Of a DNA stretch of 44,401 nucleotides, positions 34,146 to 41,828 are shown piece by piece. A program made the translations under genes and the position numbers. The stretch spans positions 1-44,401 of the forward strand of contig JBNJDM010000004.1 in the NCBI GenBank assembly GCA_051744925.1. Direction: 5' to 3'. The notes beneath the pieces are model-generated. The model saw only the letters and a program-made list of their open reading frames with translations, ran no database searches and had not been told where the DNA came from. Every line of letters starts with the position of its first letter. Within the stretch, counting starts at the first letter, position 1. The stretch comes from JACKCP01 sp051744925 (GTDB lineage Bacteria > Desulfobacterota > Desulfobacteria > Desulfobacterales > JACKCP01).

Positions 34146-35225
34146 TTATCTTATCTTTAATGTTGAAATTGCAATAAGGGCAAAGATTACTGCTACAATC
34201 CAGAATCTTACAATTATTTTAGATTCTTCCCAGTTGATCATTTCAAAATGATGATGTATGGGCGCCATTCTGAAAAATCTTTTACCTTTTGTAATTTTAA
34301 AATATAAAACCTGTATTATTACAGACAAAGCCTCTATAACAAAAACACCGCCTATTATTACAAGAAGAATTTCCTGTTTTGTAAGAACTGCTATTGTTCC
34401 AAGCAAAGCTCCCAGCGGAAGAGATCCTGTATCTCCCATGAAAATATTTGCAGGTTTTGCATTAAACCATAAAAAACCAAGGCCTGCGCCTGCAATGGCT
34501 CCGCAGAGAATTGTAAGTTCCGCGCATCCTGGTACATATGTAATCTGAAGATACTCAGCAAGTTTTGCGTGTCCTGCAAGATATGAAAAAAGGAGAAAGG
34601 TTGATGCAGCAATTGTTACTGATCCTATTGCCAGTCCGTCAAGCCCGTCTGTGAGATTTACCGCATTGGAAGATCCTGTGATTACAAGGGCTGCAAAAAA
34701 TATATAACTCATTCCAAGGTCTATTGATACATCTTTAAAAAACGGGAAGTGCAGCTCAGTGTTAAATCCCGGGGTAAGATAGATAAGTATACCTGCTATA
34801 AGAGATATGGAAATCTGCATTAAAAATTTATTTCTTGCGCTTAAGCCTTCTCCCTCTTTTTTTATCTGCTTGATGTAATCATCTGTAAATCCTACAGCAG
34901 TAAATCCTATTGTAATTATTATTGTTATCCAGACATAAAAAGTATCAAACCTTCCCCACAAAATTAATGAAAAAAGAGTAGCCCCTATAATCAGAAGTCC
35001 TCCCATTGTAGGAGTTCCCTTTTTTTCATAATGGCTTGTTGGCCCGCATTCTCTGATAAATTGTCCGATCTGTAGTTTTTCCATAAAAGCAATAAAGCAG
35101 GGGCCTATAATCAGGCATAAAAGAAAAGCAGTTACTCCGGAATATATTGTTCGAAATGTTATATACTGAAAAATATTAAAAAATGTAATGTCTGTATGTA
35201 AAGGGTATAATAGATAATAAAGCAT
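34146..35225 (-). CDS. mraY: Phospho-MurNAc-pentapeptide translocase MraY
   Basis: 359 residues. Polytopic inner-membrane enzyme forming lipid I on undecaprenyl phosphate. Signatures: KKGTPTMGGLLII, the Asp pair in FTDDYIKQ, NAVNLTDGLDGLAIG, FMGDTGSLPLGALLG and APIHHHFE (catalytic and uridine-binding loops). Ten hydrophobic segments. GGAG lies 6 bases before the ATG; 3 bp behind murF. Identification secure. Confidence 0.97.
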   Translation of the reverse strand: MLYYLLYPLHTDITFFNIFQYITFRTIYSGVTAFLLCLIIGPCFIAFMEKLQIGQFIRECGPTSHYEKKGTPTMGGLLIIGATLFSLILWGRFDTFYVWITIIITIGFTAVGFTDDYIKQIKKEGEGLSARNKFLMQISISLIAGILIYLTPGFNTELHFPFFKDVSIDLGMSYIFFAALVITGSSNAVNLTDGLDGLAIGSVTIAASTFLLFSYLAGHAKLAEYLQITYVPGCAELTILCGAIAGAGLGFLWFNAKPANIFMGDTGSLPLGALLGTIAVLTKQEILLVIIGGVFVIEALSVIIQVLYFKITKGKRFFRMAPIHHHFEMINWEESKIIVRFWIVAVIFALIAISTLKIR

Positions 35226-35228
35226 ATT

Positions 35229-36644
35229 CTACTCCGGTTTTTCTGTTAGTCTTTTTAAAACATTTTCCATTTTTGAGCCTCTTGAGCCCTTAATAAGTAT
35301 CCAGTCACCCGGAGATGCCATGGACAATAGCTTTTGGGAAATTTCTTCATGATTTCCTGTGAAAATATATGTTCTGCCGTTCGATTTATTCTCAGCTCCT
35401 TCTGCTGTAGATTTAGCAAAATCGCCGTAAATAAAAATACCTTCAGGATTTATCTCGGCTGCAGTCTCTCCGGCAGATCTGTGATATTTGGCTGAGTCTT
35501 TGCCAAGTTCAAGCATATCTCCAATCACTATGAAGCATCTGTTTTTATTTCTGATCTGATTAAAATCGTTGATAGAGGCTTTTAAAGATTCAGGATTGGA
35601 ATTGTATGTATCATCTATGATATTAAGACCTGAATTAGTATTGCAGATTTTGAAAAACCTTCCTTCAATTCCGGAAAATTTTAAAAGACCAGCTTTTACA
35701 GATTCTGTATCTGCTTTTGCAGTAAGTGCAGCAAGAGTAGCTACAGCAGCATTTTTAATAGCTGTGTTCCCAAAAACCCTGAGTCTTATTTCAAAAATCT
35801 GTTTTTTTTCTTCAATCCCGCCGGTAAGAATTGCACTTGATAATTCTTCTGAGATATCAGGTTCTGAAATAATCAGATCTGAACTTTCTGAATAACCGAA
35901 TTTCAAAACTTTATGATCTGTCAGATATTTACAAAGAATAGAGTCCTCATCATTTATAATTACAAATGATCCTTTTTCCATACCCTGACAAACAGAAGCT
36001 TTTTCAGCTGCGATCTCCTCAATATCAGAAAATGATTCTATGTGTGCAGGAGCGATTTTGGTTATCAAAGCTATATCAGGTCTTGCTATTTGAGAAAGAT
36101 ATCCGATTTCCCCTTTGGAGTTCATGCCCATTTCTATAACAGCAAAGTCGTGGTCAGTTTGTGCTTTAAGAAGGGTAAGCGGAACTCCGATATGGTTGTT
36201 ATAGTTTTTCTCCGGACCCAGTACGCTATGTTTTTCCTTAAGAATAGATTTGAGCATTTCTCTTGTTGTGGTTTTTCCTGCTGATCCTGTAATTCCGATT
36301 ACTTTAAGATCAAGATTTTTTCTTTTGTAACCGGCTAAATCTCCAAGAGCTTTTACTGTGTCGTCTACAGCAATTGCAGTAAGTTCAGAAAATTTTTCTA
36401 CAAGCTCCTTTTTATCTTTGTTTATAATTACTGCAGCAGCACCTGCTTTTGCTGCAGTTTCTATAAAATCATGTCCGTCAAAGTTTTCTCCTTTTAAAGC
36501 TATAAAAAGGGATCCTTTATCAAGTTTTCTGGAATCTATGGAGATATCACCTGAAAATTCATAACTTCCTGTCTGAAGAATTATTCCTGAGCAGGCTTTT
36601 GTTATTATATCAATATTTTTAAGTACGGTTTCTTTATGAGCCAT
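35229..36644 (-). CDS. murF: UDP-MurNAc-tripeptide-D-Ala-D-Ala ligase MurF
   Basis: 471 residues from the ATG at 36644, overlapping the murE stop by 11 nt; an upstream in-frame start at 36686 adds 14 non-conserved residues. Joins D-Ala-D-Ala to the tripeptide. N-terminal ISIDSRKLDKGSLFIALKG, ATP loop GITGSAGKTTTREML, ITKIAPAHIESF, and IDDTYNSNPESLKASI in the C-terminal domain identify MurF. The D-Ala-D-Ala ligase supplying its substrate is not encoded in this window. Confidence 0.96.
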   Translation of the reverse strand: MAHKETVLKNIDIITKACSGIILQTGSYEFSGDISIDSRKLDKGSLFIALKGENFDGHDFIETAAKAGAAAVIINKDKKELVEKFSELTAIAVDDTVKALGDLAGYKRKNLDLKVIGITGSAGKTTTREMLKSILKEKHSVLGPEKNYNNHIGVPLTLLKAQTDHDFAVIEMGMNSKGEIGYLSQIARPDIALITKIAPAHIESFSDIEEIAAEKASVCQGMEKGSFVIINDEDSILCKYLTDHKVLKFGYSESSDLIISEPDISEELSSAILTGGIEEKKQIFEIRLRVFGNTAIKNAAVATLAALTAKADTESVKAGLLKFSGIEGRFFKICNTNSGLNIIDDTYNSNPESLKASINDFNQIRNKNRCFIVIGDMLELGKDSAKYHRSAGETAAEINPEGIFIYGDFAKSTAEGAENKSNGRTYIFTGNHEEISQKLLSMASPGDWILIKGSRGSKMENVLKRLTEKPE

Positions 36645-38184
36645 AAATTTTTTCCACCTCTTCACGTGCAACAAGATTATCATCAAATGATACTTTTGTT
36701 CTGCCTGTTATCTGATAGTCTTCATGGCCTTTTCCTGCTATAAGAATGCAGTCGTCTTCCCTGGAAATTGCTATTGCTTTGTTTATTGCTTTTCTTCTGT
36801 CAGGTTCTGTAATGTAGATACTGTTTTTTGTTTTTAAAATATTGTCAGTGTCTGTTTTTACAGCTGATGATTTTATTCCCTGTTCTATTTCTGAAATAAT
36901 AAAATCAGGATCTTCGGTTCTTGGGTTATCTGAGGTGATTATTGTAATATCAGCCAGTTCTCCTGAAATTTTACCCATTAAGGCTCTTTTTTTTCTGTCT
37001 CTGTCGCCTCCGCACCCGAAAACCGAGATTAGTCTGTTTTTACATAAAGGTTTGAGGCTTTTTAAAACATTTTCAAGGGCATCAGGAGTATGGGCATAAT
37101 CAACAAAAATAAAAGGCCTTTTGCTGTTTTTAACCTGTTCAAGTCTTCCTGCGATTGATTTTGCGTTTTGTATAAGGTCTGAGCATTTTTCAGGAGATAC
37201 CCCTGAGCAGACTGAAGCTGCAAAAGCTGCAAGTATATTTTGTGTATTATGTCTGCCTGAAAGTTTTGATGAGAAATTGTATGATTTGTTTTCAAACTTA
37301 ATAGTGCCGGTAGTATTGTTAAGTTTGATTTCTATGCTTTCAGCTTTGAAATCTGCATCATGTTCAGCAGAAAAAGAATAAATATTTTTTTTGTTTTTTT
37401 CCCTGAAAAATTTTAAAAAGCTTTTTCCATATTCATCATCACTGTTTATTATCCCTTTTGCAGGTAAATATTGTTCATATCCTTCAATCCTTGTGATTAA
37501 AAAGTCTTTTTTAACTTTCCAGTAGTTTTCCATTGTTTTGTGAAAATCGAGATGATCCTGGGTAAGATTGGTGAATACAACTGTATTGAAATTTACGTCT
37601 GCAACTCTTAAAAGTTCAGCAGCATGTGAAGAGACCTCAATAATTATGTCTGTTACATGGTTGTCTTTCATGCGCCTGATAATTTCCTGAAGATCCTTTG
37701 ATTCAGGAGTTGTTGTGCTGTTTTCAGTTTTTTCCACAGTTTTGTCAGGAAGTATGAAATGTGAGTCTATAGTACCTATGAAGCCAGGGTTTTTACCTGC
37801 GCCTTCAAGTATTTTTTCAATTATTGTTCCTGTTGTTGTTTTACCGTTTGTTCCGGTTATTCCGATAATATTTATTTTTTGTGAAGGAAAGTCGTAAAAA
37901 GCCGCAGATATAAATGAAAGGGCTCTTCTTGAATCTGATACTATTATCTGGGGTATTTCAATATTTTTGATTTTTCTTTCGCAGATAATTCCTGCAGCCC
38001 CTTTTTTTACAGCTTCAACAATATAGTCATGCCCGTCTGCTGTAAAACCTTTTACAGCCACAAAAATATCACCTGGTATTGTGTGTAATGAATTGTAGGA
38101 GATCCCTGTGAAATCAGGAAAGTTTTCAGGAGCTTCAATTATTGAAAAAGGGAGTTTAGTCTTCCAGATATTATTACTCTGCAT
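36634..38184 (-). CDS. murE: UDP-MurNAc-L-Ala-D-Glu:meso-diaminopimelate ligase MurE
   Basis: 516 residues from the ATG at 38184 (AGG 8 bases before); a GTG at 38193 is possible. Adds the third stem residue. ATP loop GITGTNGKTTTGTII (about 108-122), TNLTQDHLDFHKTMENYW, DYAHTPDAL, and the amino-acid-selecting DNPRTEDP at about 419-426. DNPR is the signature of meso-diaminopimelate-adding enzymes, as opposed to lysine-adding ones, so the wall is of the DAP type. It overlaps ftsI by 11 nt. Confidence 0.96.
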   Translation of the reverse strand: MQSNNIWKTKLPFSIIEAPENFPDFTGISYNSLHTIPGDIFVAVKGFTADGHDYIVEAVKKGAAGIICERKIKNIEIPQIIVSDSRRALSFISAAFYDFPSQKINIIGITGTNGKTTTGTIIEKILEGAGKNPGFIGTIDSHFILPDKTVEKTENSTTTPESKDLQEIIRRMKDNHVTDIIIEVSSHAAELLRVADVNFNTVVFTNLTQDHLDFHKTMENYWKVKKDFLITRIEGYEQYLPAKGIINSDDEYGKSFLKFFREKNKKNIYSFSAEHDADFKAESIEIKLNNTTGTIKFENKSYNFSSKLSGRHNTQNILAAFAASVCSGVSPEKCSDLIQNAKSIAGRLEQVKNSKRPFIFVDYAHTPDALENVLKSLKPLCKNRLISVFGCGGDRDRKKRALMGKISGELADITIITSDNPRTEDPDFIISEIEQGIKSSAVKTDTDNILKTKNSIYITEPDRRKAINKAIAISREDDCILIAGKGHEDYQITGRTKVSFDDNLVAREEVEKIYGS

Positions 38185-39928
38185 AAAGATCACCTTTGAG
38201 TGCCACAGTTATATCTTCCGGAAGAACATTTAAATAGCGGAGAGTTTTGGTTGTTATATCCTTAAAAACTGGAGCTGCAACTATTCCTCCGTAATAAGAT
38301 TCTGTTGGTTCATCTACTGCAACCATTACCGCAATTTCAGGCTGTTTGGCAGGAGCAAAACCAAGAAATGTAGATATATATTTTTCTCTGGAGTATTTAC
38401 CTTCAGGAGTAAGTTTTTGTGAAGTCCCTGTTTTACCTGCGGCTGTATATCCTGAAGGCTGAGCATTTTTGCCAGTTCCCTGGGTTATAACCTTTGCCAT
38501 TATCTGTTTTAATGTTTCAGATGTGTGTTCAGACAAAACCTTTTTTTTAAAGGTTTTTGAAAATCTGTTATAAGTTTTTCCGTCCGGATTTTTTATCTCT
38601 TTTACAATATAGGGTTCTAAAAGATCTCCGTTATTTGCTATTGCTGAAACAGCAGTTGTCATCTGTATTGATGATGCTGTTATTCCCTGTCCGAATGCAA
38701 TATTGCTTGTATCTATTTTAGTCCACTGATTTGAAGGTCTTAAAATTCCCCTTGTTTCTACAGCTAAATCGATTCCTGTTTTTTCTCCGAATCCGAAATC
38801 TCTTAAAATTTTGTAAAAAGAATTTCTGCCTACTGTTTCTGCAATTTTTGTAGCACCTATATTGCTTGAGTATTTTATGATGTCGCTTACAGGAAGCCAT
38901 TTGTATGGTTTTGTGTCGTGTATTGTAATCGGCCCTATTTTGTATGATCCGTTCTGGCAGTAATAAATTGAATTTTTTGTGCAAAATTCCGACTCTATTG
39001 CACCTGCTGCAAGAAAAACCTTGAGAACTGAACCAGGCTCAAAGCTGTCAAGTGCATTTCTGTTGTTCCATTGATGTGAACTAAAATCTGAGTAACTGTT
39101 GGGGTTGAAAAAAGGGTACTGTGCCATTGCAAGGACTTCGCCTGAGTTCGGATCCATTACAACGGCTTTTCCGTTTTTTGCATTAAATTTTTTTATTGTT
39201 TTTTCAAGTGCTTCTTCTGCAATATGCTGGATATTCTTATCAATGGTCAGGTATAAATCCTTTCCCGGTTTTATTTCCTTGTCATTATAATAAGGCTTTT
39301 TGTACCAGTTTCCTTTTCCAGCAGAAACTATTGAGACTTCAGCAGTATCTCCTTTTAGAACTTCATCATATTCTCTTTCAATTCCGGTTTTATGGTTGTC
39401 CATATTTGAAAAGCCGATAACAGCTCCTGCAAGCTCTTTGTTCGGATATATTCTCTTGTGGGTCTTTATTTTTTCAAAAAGCCTTGAATCAAGGTTGTAT
39501 TTTTTTTCAAGTTCTGTGAGTTCTTCAATCTCTTGCTCAGATGCTTTTCTTTTAAGAAATGTAAAATTAGAGTTTGATGAAAATTTCTTTTTTACCTGGC
39601 TTGCTGAAAGACCTGTTGCTTCTCCGAGCAGAGCATAGTTGCTGAAATTACCTTTGAAACCGGGTCTTAAGCCTATATCCCAGGAATCAACGCTGATTGC
39701 CAGCACTTCGCCGTTTCTGTCGAATATTGTTCCTCTTTTTTCCTTAAGAGTTATTTTTTTTGAATAAATATTCAAGGTCTGTTCTCTTAGCCCTGCATCT
39801 GAGAAGTTCTGGATAATAAAAGCTCTTCCTATAACCGCAAGAATGCATATATAAAAACAATATTTAATTATTCTTATTCTTAATAAAAAGTTACAGCTGT
39901 TTTTTTTCTTTTTGTATTCTGTATTCAT
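38174..39928 (-). CDS. ftsI: Septal class B penicillin-binding protein FtsI (PBP3)
   Basis: 584 residues. Membrane anchor at about 20-38, pedestal domain with KRGTIFDRNGEVLA at about 64-77, and transpeptidase domain with S300-V-L-K303 (nucleophile Ser300), S354-S-N356 and K499-T-G501. No PASTA domain follows the transpeptidase fold, unlike some Desulfobacterota and Gram-positive relatives. Its ATG overlaps the ftsL stop by 4 nt. Partner of FtsW for septal cross-linking. Confidence 0.95.
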   Translation of the reverse strand: MNTEYKKKKNSCNFLLRIRIIKYCFYICILAVIGRAFIIQNFSDAGLREQTLNIYSKKITLKEKRGTIFDRNGEVLAISVDSWDIGLRPGFKGNFSNYALLGEATGLSASQVKKKFSSNSNFTFLKRKASEQEIEELTELEKKYNLDSRLFEKIKTHKRIYPNKELAGAVIGFSNMDNHKTGIEREYDEVLKGDTAEVSIVSAGKGNWYKKPYYNDKEIKPGKDLYLTIDKNIQHIAEEALEKTIKKFNAKNGKAVVMDPNSGEVLAMAQYPFFNPNSYSDFSSHQWNNRNALDSFEPGSVLKVFLAAGAIESEFCTKNSIYYCQNGSYKIGPITIHDTKPYKWLPVSDIIKYSSNIGATKIAETVGRNSFYKILRDFGFGEKTGIDLAVETRGILRPSNQWTKIDTSNIAFGQGITASSIQMTTAVSAIANNGDLLEPYIVKEIKNPDGKTYNRFSKTFKKKVLSEHTSETLKQIMAKVITQGTGKNAQPSGYTAAGKTGTSQKLTPEGKYSREKYISTFLGFAPAKQPEIAVMVAVDEPTESYYGGIVAAPVFKDITTKTLRYLNVLPEDITVALKGDLYAE

Positions 39929-40188
39929 TTTATTATTTCCACCTGGTTGCTGTCTGGTGTATCAAACCCTGAAGAGTCTATGAATTTTTCAATTCTTTCA
40001 GGAGATTTTAGTCTTGCCAGCTCGGTTTTCAGTATTCTTCTTTTTTCCAGAAGATCATATTTTTTCTGGTTTATTTTTGTTATTTCAAAAGATAACTCTT
40101 TGTACTGGCCTGATGTCCATACATGAAAAAAAAGGTTTAAAAATAAAACTAAAAGCATTGTTATTATGGCAGCCGGCTTTGTTTCCAT
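39925..40188 (-). CDS. ftsL: Cell-division protein FtsL
   Basis: 87 residues. Small bitopic protein: short N-terminal tail, membrane segment at about 6-27 (AAIITMLLVLFLNLFFHVWT), then a periplasmic coiled coil (about 35-70) and a short end. FtsL has little sequence conservation; the call rests on size, topology and the position between rsmH and ftsI. With FtsQ and FtsB it activates FtsWI; no ftsB is in the window. It overlaps ftsI by 4 nt. Confidence 0.85.
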   Translation of the reverse strand: METKPAAIITMLLVLFLNLFFHVWTSGQYKELSFEITKINQKKYDLLEKRRILKTELARLKSPERIEKFIDSSGFDTPDSNQVEIIK

Positions 40189-40196
40189 TTTATTTC

Positions 40197-41135
40197 CTAT
40201 ATTTTTTCAAGAACTCTCAGTTTTGTACTTCTTGCCCTTGGATTTTTTTCTTTTTCCTGCTCAGAAGGTAGAAGAGGCTTTCTTGCCACAAGCCTGAACT
40301 CGCTGACTCTTCCGCATCCGCATACAGGCAGCCCCGGAGGACATACACAATCTGTACACAGATCTCTGAACCTGTGTTTTACAATCCTGTCTTCAAGGGA
40401 ATGGAATGTAAAAACACATAATCTTGCTTCAGGTTCCAGAAGGTATGGAGCATTATCTAAAAATTTTTCAAGAGCTTTAAGCTCATTATTTACTTCAATT
40501 CTTATTGCCATGAAGCATTTTGTTGCCGGATGAATTTTCATTGTTTTTGAGAATTTATCCGGTATTGCAGATTTTATGATTTCTGCAAGCTCAAGAGTTG
40601 AGTTTATTTCGCCTTGTTTTCTCTGTTTATCTATCCTGTTGGCAATTCTTGAGGCGAATTTTTCTTCGCCGTATTTTTTGAAAATATTAAAAAGTTCTTC
40701 TGAAGAGTAATCATTAACTATATCTCTTGCAGAAAAACCTGATGATTTGTCCATTCTCATGTCAAGCGGGCCTTCTTTTAAAAAGCTGAAACCTCTTTGG
40801 TCATTGTCCAGGTGATGTGACGAAACTCCAAGATCAGCAATTATACCGCTTATTTTTTCAATTTTGTTTTTATAAAGAACTTCTTTTATATCGGAAAAAT
40901 TTGAGTGATAAAGACTTATCCTTTCCGAGTATTTTGAAAGAACATCTCTGGCATTTTCTATTGCTGTTAAATCCTGATCGATTCCTATTAGTTTTCCATC
41001 AGGTGCAGTTTTTTCAAGAATCATTGCCGCATGACCGCATCCGCCAAGAGTGCAGTCTATATAAGTATTTCCGGGTTTTAATCTTAGCTTTTCTATAATC
41101 TCTTCAGGCATAACAGGGCTGTGAGAATATTCCAT
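40197..41135 (-). CDS. rsmH: 16S rRNA (cytosine-1402-N4)-methyltransferase RsmH
   Basis: 312 residues (formerly MraW). S-adenosylmethionine enzyme methylating C1402 in the ribosomal P site. N-terminal HSPVMPEEIIEKL, the SAM-binding CTLGGCGHAAMILEK, LGVSSHHLDNDQRGFSF, the inserted helical domain, and the C-terminal FTFHSLEDRIVKHRF and ARSTKLRVLEK motifs. It lies 3 bp behind mraZ, the standard order at the head of dcw clusters. Confidence 0.97.
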   Translation of the reverse strand: MEYSHSPVMPEEIIEKLRLKPGNTYIDCTLGGCGHAAMILEKTAPDGKLIGIDQDLTAIENARDVLSKYSERISLYHSNFSDIKEVLYKNKIEKISGIIADLGVSSHHLDNDQRGFSFLKEGPLDMRMDKSSGFSARDIVNDYSSEELFNIFKKYGEEKFASRIANRIDKQRKQGEINSTLELAEIIKSAIPDKFSKTMKIHPATKCFMAIRIEVNNELKALEKFLDNAPYLLEPEARLCVFTFHSLEDRIVKHRFRDLCTDCVCPPGLPVCGCGRVSEFRLVARKPLLPSEQEKEKNPRARSTKLRVLEKI

Positions 41136-41138
41136 TTT

Positions 41139-41585
41139 CTATAGCCCCAGAGCCGCGATCTCTTCCTGGAATTCTTCCAGATCAAGATCGTCTTCGTGTA
41201 GTTTTGTTTCTTCATCCCATTTATGTTCAGACCAGATTTCAAATTCTTCAAGAACACCGACAAGGACCACATCTTTTTCAAGCTCTGCATAATCCCTTAA
41301 ATTTGGAGGGATTATTATTCTGCCCTGTTTGTCAATTTCGCATTCTGAAACGTTTCCTATGAAAGTTCTGTAAAAACGCCTCATTTTTTTTGATTTGTTT
41401 TTCTGGTTTTTAAAGTTTTGCTCAAGTTTTTTCCATTTAGATTCGGGGTAAGCTTTGATGCAGCTGTCCATAATAGTTAGAAACAGAAGATTACTCTCCT
41501 CAGATTCAATTTCTTTTTTGAATCTGGAAGGAATACTTAATCTCCCTTTCTGGTCCAGTTTGTGTGTTGAGCTTCCCCGGAACAT
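41139..41585 (-). CDS. mraZ: Transcriptional regulator MraZ
   Basis: 148 residues. DNA-binding regulator of the dcw operon, forming ring-like oligomers. Two AbrB-like half domains, each with the DxxGR signature: KLDQKGRLSIPSRF at about 9-22 and CEIDKQGRIIIPPNLR around 80-95. First gene of the minus-strand cluster; the closest of three upstream repeats (AGGAAA) doubles as its ribosome site. In known cases MraZ binds repeats upstream of its own gene, which fits the three boxes seen here. Confidence 0.95.
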   Translation of the reverse strand: MFRGSSTHKLDQKGRLSIPSRFKKEIESEESNLLFLTIMDSCIKAYPESKWKKLEQNFKNQKNKSKKMRRFYRTFIGNVSECEIDKQGRIIIPPNLRDYAELEKDVVLVGVLEEFEIWSEHKWDEETKLHEDDLDLEEFQEEIAALGL

Positions 41586-41590
41586 AAAAT

Positions 41591-41620
41591 TTTCCTATTT
41601 TTTCCTAAATTTTCCACTTG
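41591..41620 (-). promoter_or_regulatory. Candidate MraZ operator: three boxes at 10-bp period
   Basis: On minus the boxes read TGGAAAA, AGGAAAA, AGGAAAA with exact 10-bp spacing (plus-strand blocks beginning TTTCC at 41591, 41601 and 41611). E. coli MraZ binds TGGG-type repeats at the same 10-bp period directly upstream of mraZ. Confidence 0.6.
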
Positions 41621-41628
41621 TTTTACAA

Positions 41629-41657
41629 AAACTACATTTAAATAAATAAAAATTCAA
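41629..41657 (-). promoter_or_regulatory. Candidate promoter of the dcw operon
   Basis: On minus: TTGAAT (41652-41657), 17-bp spacer, TAGTTT (41629-41634). The -10 is weak. The predicted start would fall at about 41622, next to the first MraZ box, which suits repression by MraZ. Confidence 0.35.
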
Positions 41658-41828
41658 GTGATAATTTTAAAACATCTTGTTTTTTTTAACTATTCTGTTT
41701 TTTTGTTTTGGTGGTATAAAATGGGGTAAAAGCCCTGAATCTGCAGGATAAAGTTGTTGATTTAACATTGTTTTTAGGTATGATTGTGTATTATTTTTTT
41801 AAATTAAATTAAACTAACAGGCGGTCAA

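Larger units (their letters stand above)
41586..41828. other. 243-bp divergent regulatory region between mraZ and the hybrid kinase gene
   Basis: AT-rich and non-coding. On minus it holds the mraZ boxes (41591-41620) and a candidate mraZ promoter. On plus there is a TATTAT (41789-41794) as possible -10 of the kinase gene, with only a poor -35. Confidence 0.5.
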
